Positions 10,178-14,709 of a DNA stretch of 14,709 bases are shown here, piece by piece. Every line of letters begins with the position of its first letter. Position 1 is the first letter of the stretch. The DNA comes from DATGFK01 sp040007395 (GTDB lineage Bacteria; Chloroflexota; Anaerolineae; Aggregatilineales; UBA2796). Position numbers and translations under genes: made by a program. The stretch covers positions 1 to 14,709 of the forward strand of contig JBDTVG010000088.1 of NCBI GenBank assembly GCA_040007395.1. Direction: 5' to 3'. The notes under the pieces are model-generated. The model made no database searches. It saw only the letters and a list, made by a program, of their open reading frames with translations, and was not told the DNA's origin.

Positions 10178-11167
10178 TTATTGCTCGTTCGGTTCAACCA
10201 AGACGATGACCTTTCCTCTGGCATGACCCGCTTCAAGATAGCGGATAGCCTCTGGCACTTCGCTCAACGAGTAACATCTGTCGATGACCGGAACAACCTT
10301 CCCGGCTTCAAGAAGCCCTCTGATAAAAACCAAATCTTGTTTGTTCGGGCTTGCTGTCTCCATCAGACCGATTTTCTGGCTGCCAGTTCGGGATACCCAT
10401 GGCCCCATGAGCATCACTTGAAACAAACGCGGCAAGGTAGTGAATCCAGCAACGGAAGCAGTGCCATTGGGGGTAAGCGCCCGTTTATAGTCCGCAATCG
10501 AAAGATTGCCGACTGCATCGAACACTAGGTCATAATGCTGACCAGTGTGGGTAAAATCTTCTTTGGTGTAATCGATCACATGATCCGCGCCAATCGAACG
10601 CACCATGTCTAAATTCCGCGTGCTGCACACTCCCGTTACTTCTGTCCCAAACGATTTAGCGATCTGGACGGCAAACGACCCCACCCCGCCCGATGCACCG
10701 TTGATCAGCACCGTTTGCCCATGCTGAATCTGGCCTTTATCGCGCAAGCCCTGTAAGGCGGTCAAGGCGGCAACAGGTACCGCGGCGGCGCTTTCGAACG
10801 AGAGATTATTCGGTTTCGAGACCAAAAATTCTTCAGGAACGCAGACATATTCGGCAAAGCCGCCCAACACTTTTATGGAAAGTGTGCCAAAGACTGCATC
10901 GCCCACTTGAAACTGAGTAATGTTTGTGCCTATTGCTTCAACGTATCCAGCAATGTCGGCCCCAAGTTTTGTAGTCTTGGGGGTTCGAAGGCCGTTCTCG
11001 AAACGTGCTAAGAACGGCGCACCTCTCAAGAGATGCCAGTCAAGCGGATTGACCGCGGCAGCATGAACCTTCACCAAAACTTCATGGTCTTGCGGCGTGG
11101 GCTTTTCGACCTCCACCAGTTTAATGACATCCGGTGATCCGTATTGCGTGTAGACAATTGATTTCAT
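10178..11167 (-). CDS. NAD(P)-dependent medium-chain dehydrogenase/quinone oxidoreductase-like protein
   Basis: A 329-residue cytoplasmic oxidoreductase of the zinc-independent branch of the medium-chain dehydrogenases. The GroES-like N-terminal domain (about 1-125) contains A-A-A-V-N-P-L-D-W (36-44) and G-A-D-I-A-G-Y-V-E-A-I-G (69-80). The Rossmann domain has N-G-A-S-G-G-V-G-S-F-A-V-Q-I-A-K (156-171), typical of NADPH-dependent enone or quinone reductases. The Cys and His ligands of the zinc alcohol dehydrogenases are missing. The true substrate is unknown. AAGGAG lies eight bases before the ATG. The gene stands alone, opposing ssrA, and its upstream region contains a 12-base palindrome (11235-11246). 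Confidence 0.88.
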   Translation of the reverse strand: MKSIVYTQYGSPDVIKLVEVEKPTPQDHEVLVKVHAAAVNPLDWHLLRGAPFLARFENGLRTPKTTKLGADIAGYVEAIGTNITQFQVGDAVFGTLSIKVLGGFAEYVCVPEEFLVSKPNNLSFESAAAVPVAALTALQGLRDKGQIQHGQTVLINGASGGVGSFAVQIAKSFGTEVTGVCSTRNLDMVRSIGADHVIDYTKEDFTHTGQHYDLVFDAVGNLSIADYKRALTPNGTASVAGFTTLPRLFQVMLMGPWVSRTGSQKIGLMETASPNKQDLVFIRGLLEAGKVVPVIDRCYSLSEVPEAIRYLEAGHARGKVIVLVEPNEQ

Positions 11168-11234
11168 GGTAGAAGCTCCTTAGCCGCACTGGCACTACTG
11201 AATGGTTCAAGCGAGGCAACCCTGCTCAAAGACA

Positions 11235-11246
11235 CTATACGTATAG
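11235..11246. promoter_or_regulatory. 12-base palindrome upstream of the dehydrogenase gene (candidate operator)
   Basis: CTATACGTATAG is a perfect palindrome 67 bases upstream of the dehydrogenase start. On the minus strand it contains two -10-like hexamers (TATACG, TATAGT), and TTTACA lies 15 bases before the first. A dimeric repressor binding here would cover the promoter. The regulator is not adjacent. Confidence 0.45.
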
Positions 11247-11351
11247 AGTGCCCAACTTGGTGTAAAGCGCTGTCAGGGTTAATCCGAGTGCGGACTCGCA
11301 GCAGTCTGGTAATTTATTGTCTGGTTGCTGTGCATAACACCGCATCTCGCC

Positions 11352-11380
11352 TTGTAGCAGGCGTACTATCATGTTAAACT
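11352..11380 (+). promoter_or_regulatory. Candidate promoter of recJ
   Basis: TTGTAG (11352-11357) and TAAACT (11375-11380) are separated by 17 bases. The -35 matches 3 of 6 positions and the -10 four of 6. It lies 50 bases before the recJ TTG start. Confidence 0.3.
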
Positions 11381-11429
11381 GAGTGCCCAATCAAACGTAG
11401 ATACTGAGCAGTCAGTCGAGGCATCAGGA

Positions 11430-13139
11430 TTGCCTATCCAGTCTAAAAGATGGCAAGTTAGCCCATCTCTCCCTGCCGCAGAAGCTAGTCGCTTTCAGCA
11501 TTTTCATCCAGTTGTGGCACGCATTTTGTATAATCGCGGCTACACGACTCCCGACGCTGCCAGTGCGTTTCTCGATGGGCAAGTCTCGGTGGATGATCCA
11601 TTCAAAATGCGAGGCATGGCTCAGGCCGTCGGACGGATACGCACTGCCATCAAGAAACAAGAACTGATCATCGTCTATGGCGACTTTGATGCCGACGGCG
11701 TAACGAGTACCGTGCTGCTGGTCAGCACGCTGCAAGCATTGGGCGCGAATGTTAAGCCATATATTCCACACCGCGTTGATGAAGGCTACGGGCTGAACTC
11801 AGCGGCACTCGAAGCGCTGGCGCACAAAGGCGCACGAGTCATCATTACGGTGGATTGCGGCATTCGTTCCTTGCCCGAAGTCGAGATCGGCAAGCAGTGC
11901 GGTCTGGATATGATTATCACCGATCATCATTCGGTTGGGCCAGATATTCCCAATGCGTTAGCCGTCATCAATCCCAAGCAGCCGGGGTGTCTCTATCCCG
12001 AAAAGATGTTAGCCGGTGTCGGGATCGCTTATAAACTGGCAGAGGCATTGCTCAAAGTTAGTGCTGCACAGGATAAACGCGAAGTATCGCTTCAAGCCGA
12101 AGATTTGCTCGATCTCGTGGCGATTGGCACGGTTGCCGATCTTGCGCCGTTGAGTCGCCCAGAAAATCGTTCGTTAGTGGTACGTGGGCTGCGACATTTG
12201 CAGCAAGCGCGACGGGTCGGGGTGCGGGCACTGCTCAAAGTAGCCGGGCTAGAACCCGAAAAGATGAATGCCACCGCCATCGGCTTTACGCTTGGTCCGC
12301 GTATCAACGCAGCAGGTCGGCTTGAAAGCGCAATGTTGGCTTATGAGTTGCTCTTGACCGATGATCTCCAAGTTGCCAGTGATCTCGCGCAGCAGTTGCA
12401 AACGCTGAATGTGAAGCGTCAGGAGCTTACCCGTGCGGCGCAGGAACACGCTCGAACGTTGGCTGGCATTGGCGAGGGCGACGTTCCACTGATTTTCGCG
12501 ATTGATGCGGCTTTCCAGCAGGGGATCGTCGGCTTGGTGGCAGGACGGCTGACCGAGGAATATTACCGACCCGCCATTGTCCTGCATCGCGGTGAACATG
12601 AGAGTCACGGGTCATGCCGCAGCATTGCCGAGTTCAACATCACCGAAGCGCTCGATCAGTGCGCCGATCTGCTGATCCGGCATGGGGGTCACGCGCAGGC
12701 GGCAGGCTTTGCCATCTACAATGAGAATTTGCCAGTCTTTCACGAAAAGATAATGGCGATTGCGGACAAGAGTCTCCATGATAAAGACTTGCGGCCTAGC
12801 ATACAGATCGACGCGGAAGTGCAATTAGGGCAGGTCAACGAAACGCTGTACGAAGCACTGGGCGCATTGGAACCGTGTGGACATGACAACGCCGCGCCGA
12901 TCCTTTGCACGAAGCACTTGAAGATTATCAAGTCCAAAACGCTTGGCAAGGAAAATGCCCACCTGAGTTTGCAGGTTTTTGATGGCAGTCGCACGCAGGA
13001 TGCGATAGCCTTTGGGATGGGTGACTTGATCGAGGATCTGCCGGACTATGTGGATCTCGCATATCGCATCGATATGAACGAGTGGAAAGATACACGTACC
13101 TTGCAGATGATCGTGCAAGATATTCGCGAATCAGAATAA
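11430..13139 (+). CDS. recJ: Single-stranded-DNA-specific 5'-3' exonuclease RecJ
   Basis: A 569-residue DHH/DHHA1 exonuclease that degrades single-stranded DNA from the 5' end in recombination and repair. The catalytic metal motifs are intact: D-F-D-A-D-G (85-90), V-D-C-G (141-144) and T-D-H-H (164-167). G-P-R-I-N-A-A-G-R (289-297) follows. The DHHA1 domain carries G-I-V-G-L-V-A-G-R-L (365-374) and H-G-G-H-A-Q-A-A-G-F (418-427), and the C-terminal OB-like domain occupies about 455-569. The length matches bacterial RecJ. The start is a TTG with GAGG (11418-11421) eight bases before it. The epimerase gene follows after 46 bases and may be co-transcribed. All key residues are present, so the protein should be active. 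Confidence 0.95.
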   Translation: MPIQSKRWQVSPSLPAAEASRFQHFHPVVARILYNRGYTTPDAASAFLDGQVSVDDPFKMRGMAQAVGRIRTAIKKQELIIVYGDFDADGVTSTVLLVSTLQALGANVKPYIPHRVDEGYGLNSAALEALAHKGARVIITVDCGIRSLPEVEIGKQCGLDMIITDHHSVGPDIPNALAVINPKQPGCLYPEKMLAGVGIAYKLAEALLKVSAAQDKREVSLQAEDLLDLVAIGTVADLAPLSRPENRSLVVRGLRHLQQARRVGVRALLKVAGLEPEKMNATAIGFTLGPRINAAGRLESAMLAYELLLTDDLQVASDLAQQLQTLNVKRQELTRAAQEHARTLAGIGEGDVPLIFAIDAAFQQGIVGLVAGRLTEEYYRPAIVLHRGEHESHGSCRSIAEFNITEALDQCADLLIRHGGHAQAAGFAIYNENLPVFHEKIMAIADKSLHDKDLRPSIQIDAEVQLGQVNETLYEALGALEPCGHDNAAPILCTKHLKIIKSKTLGKENAHLSLQVFDGSRTQDAIAFGMGDLIEDLPDYVDLAYRIDMNEWKDTRTLQMIVQDIRESE

Positions 13140-13185
13140 TTAAATGAACAGCATAATCAAAGCCAAAAAATTAAAGGAGCGGTGA

Positions 13186-14160
13186 ATGTCAACCCTGATC
13201 ACAGGGGGTGCGGGCTTTATCGGCAGCGCCCTTGCCAGCGCATTACGAGCGCTCAAGGAACCCGTTGTCCTGCTCGACAACTTCAACAGCTATTACAACC
13301 CTGCGCTGAAGCGGGCAAATGTCGCTCGTTTTGCGAATGATTCCGATGTTACGGTCATCGAAGGCGATGTGCGGAATGCAGCACTGGTTAATAGTATCAT
13401 GGAGAAGCATGACATTCACCGAGTGGCGCATCTAGCAGCGATGGCAGGCGTGCGGAACTCTGTTGAGGAAGCCGCCCTATACTTCGATGTCAATGTCAAC
13501 GGCAGCCTGCAATTGATGGAAGCCGCCTGTAAGCATAACGTCAAGCAGTTTATTCAAGCTTCTACCTCATCGGTGTATGGTAAGACTGCCCGCGTTCCGT
13601 TTGTCGAGGAAGACAGCGCCGACAGGCCATTGGCTCCATACCCAGCGAGCAAGCGTGCCGCCGAAATTCTGGCGCACTCCTACCACCACCTATTCGGACT
13701 CAATGTGACCTGCCTTCGCTTTTTCAATGTGTATGGCCCGCAAGGTCGCCCGGATATGATGCCGCTGAAAGTCATCAAGGCCATCTGCGAAGACCAGCCT
13801 GTCACCTTGTACGATGCTGGCAAATTGAGCCGCGACTGGACGTATATCGACGATGCCGTAGCGGGAGTCGTGGCGGCGCTAGACTGTCCACTTGGCTATG
13901 AAGTGATCAATCTGGGCTGCGGTGCGCCCCTCTCGATGAGCGAGTTCGTCGATTATTTTGAGCAGTTAAGCGGCAAAACCGTTGAGCGCATCAATGTACC
14001 AGCCCCGGCAAGCGAACCGCCGATCACGTATTGCAATAACAGTCGGGCGCGGCGATTGCTTGGGTTTGCGCCAAAGGTGTCGGTGCATGAAGGATTAGAA
14101 CGAACGTGGCAGTGGTATCTCAAGGCATACGCACAGCCGCAAAACGCTGCTCATTCGTGA
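13186..14160 (+). CDS. NAD-dependent sugar-nucleotide epimerase (UDP-glucuronate/glucose 4-epimerase-like)
   Basis: A 324-residue extended short-chain dehydrogenase acting on a nucleotide sugar in the cytoplasm. The NAD site is G-G-A-G-F-I-G-S (7-14) with Asp31 in L-L-D-N-F-N-S-Y-Y-N-P binding the ribose. The catalytic triad is visible as Ser128 or Ser129 in S-T-S-S-V-Y-G, Tyr152 and Lys156 (Y-P-A-S-K). F-N-V-Y-G-P-Q-G-R-P-D-M (180-191) is characteristic of UDP-glucuronate 4-epimerases and close relatives. The exact sugar is uncertain. AAAGGAG precedes the ATG by six bases. The product likely feeds cell-surface polysaccharide synthesis, but no glycosyltransferase is next to it. It ends before a strong hairpin terminator. 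Confidence 0.88.
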   Translation: MSTLITGGAGFIGSALASALRALKEPVVLLDNFNSYYNPALKRANVARFANDSDVTVIEGDVRNAALVNSIMEKHDIHRVAHLAAMAGVRNSVEEAALYFDVNVNGSLQLMEAACKHNVKQFIQASTSSVYGKTARVPFVEEDSADRPLAPYPASKRAAEILAHSYHHLFGLNVTCLRFFNVYGPQGRPDMMPLKVIKAICEDQPVTLYDAGKLSRDWTYIDDAVAGVVAALDCPLGYEVINLGCGAPLSMSEFVDYFEQLSGKTVERINVPAPASEPPITYCNNSRARRLLGFAPKVSVHEGLERTWQWYLKAYAQPQNAAHS

Positions 14161-14171
14161 TATAGCGATGT

Positions 14172-14215
14172 ACCTCACCCTAGCCACAACTCATAAAGCG
14201 ATAGGGTGAGGTTTT
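14172..14215 (+). terminator. Terminator after the epimerase gene, overlapping the convergent gene's 3' end
   Basis: ACCTCACCCTA (14172-14182) and TAGGGTGAGGT (14202-14212) are perfect 11-base complements with a 19-base loop, followed by TTTT on the plus strand. The loop and right arm include the last codons and stop of the convergent isochorismatase-family gene. On the minus strand no T-run follows, so it should act mainly on the recJ-epimerase transcript. Confidence 0.65.
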
Positions 14216-14709
14216 GAAAGTCCCTCCCTGAATGCGGTTGAGGATAGGACATCGGCGTGCCTCGGAAACACTTTCTCAGTGAGGACGCGGTGTACTTCTT
14301 CATCGCGATCTGCACATAGATCGGATAATACTGTCAGTAGGTAGTCTTTGTCGACCGCTTCACGGAGTGTTGAAAGCACGACACCGCTCGTCGATAGGCC
14401 AGTGAGAACAAGGTGGTCTATATTTTTTGCTCGGAGTATTATTTCAAGATCGCTTCCGGTAAACGCGCTAACTCGCCGCCTCGTGACAACTACATCCGTT
14501 TCTGTGAGTGGCAAAACGGGTATAGGGTTGACCAATGCGTCAGCAGTCCCGGTATCACGCAGAGCACGGAGTCCTTTGCTGCGAGGATTGAATTCTGGCA
14601 TGTCGGGTCGAAAACCTATGACGACGTAGATAACTGGGATATTGTTTGCGCGGACAGCATCAATGGTTAGTTGTATTTTTTGTAAATACTCCTCTTTATT
14701 GGCTAGTCC
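14191..14709 (-). CDS. Isochorismatase-family (cysteine-hydrolase-like) protein, N-terminus cut by window edge
   Basis: The minus strand is open from the right edge to TGA at 14191-14193 (172 residues visible). An internal ATG at 14601 is not the likely start, since the 36 upstream codons are also family-like: Y-L-Q-K-I-Q-L-T-I-D-A-V-R-A-N-N-I-P-V-I is the usual second helix and strand. Further on come R-R-R-V-S-A-F-T-G-S-D-L, L-V-L-T-G-L-S-T-S-G-V-V-L-S-T and V-L-S-D-L-C-A-D-R-D-E-E-V-H. In enzymatic members the nucleophilic Cys follows G-x-x-T-x-x; here that place is Val, as I recall from a large uncharacterised subgroup with TSGVVLST. Hydrolase activity is therefore doubtful. The catalytic Asp region lies outside the window. 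Confidence 0.82.
   Translation of the reverse strand, partial: GLANKEEYLQKIQLTIDAVRANNIPVIYVVIGFRPDMPEFNPRSKGLRALRDTGTADALVNPIPVLPLTETDVVVTRRRVSAFTGSDLEIILRAKNIDHLVLTGLSTSGVVLSTLREAVDKDYLLTVLSDLCADRDEEVHRVLTEKVFPRHADVLSSTAFREGLSKPHPIAL

Noticed and set aside
11285..11298. Small hairpin CGAGT-GCGG-ACTCG between the dehydrogenase gene and recJ
   Set aside because: A five-base stem without T-run or promoter relation is too common to support a function.
1..14709. CRISPR arrays, tRNA or rRNA genes, prophage or integrase genes
   Set aside because: No spaced repeats, cloverleaf sequences other than the tmRNA tRNA-like domain, or phage genes were seen.

Overview
The window reads as a chromosomal segment of a mid-GC bacterium, most likely a member of the Chloroflexota (Anaerolineae-like). 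This is an inference from the STAS-like hypothetical protein, the tmRNA tag ending in LALAA, the mixture of ATG, GTG and TTG starts, and the overall style of the proteins. No marker in the window fixes the taxon.

Layout. The left edge carries the first 33 codons of a TnpB-type (IS200/IS605) gene on the minus strand, with hairpins upstream that look like a transposon end. Next come two paralogous dihydrofolate-reductase-fold (RibD C-terminal) proteins on the minus strand, transcribed away from a divergent HxlR-family regulator through a compact shared promoter region. A small STAS/SpoIIAA-like protein on the minus strand follows. Divergent from it is the main feature: a sulfate assimilation operon of about 7 kb in the order cysH, cysC, sat, sulfate-binding protein, cysT, cysW, cysA. 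After it lie the tmRNA gene (ssrA), a minus-strand zinc-free medium-chain dehydrogenase, recJ, a sugar-nucleotide epimerase, and the 3' part of an isochorismatase-family gene cut by the right edge.

The most notable finding lies in the 585 bases before cysH, which hold no conventional gene. Two short cysteine-rich ORFs (32 and 34 codons, with CCMCC and CLCCMC) sit in series. Each is followed after 23-28 bases by a strong intrinsic terminator. In each unit a segment just downstream of the main Cys codon cluster, and close to the stop codon, can pair with the 5' arm of that unit's terminator. This is the architecture of ribosome-mediated transcription attenuation: stalling on Cys codons would free the antiterminator and let polymerase through. 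The leaders use TGT for 10 of 11 Cys codons, while cysH, cysC and sat use TGC for all 12. The units share a 12-base identity over the Cys codons and a 10-base identity at the terminator, at almost the same spacing, so they look like a diverged tandem duplication. A third relic or active copy of the Cys-Leu-Cys segment lies between sat and the sulfate-binding protein gene, in a 23-codon ORF overlapping the sat stop codon.

How the genes work together. The transporter (binding protein, CysT, CysW, CysA) brings in sulfate, Sat makes APS, CysC can phosphorylate it to PAPS, and the Fe-S type CysH reduces APS and/or PAPS to sulfite. The proposed tandem attenuator would tie this pathway to charged tRNA-Cys supply. 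Sulfite reductase and cysteine synthase are not in the window.
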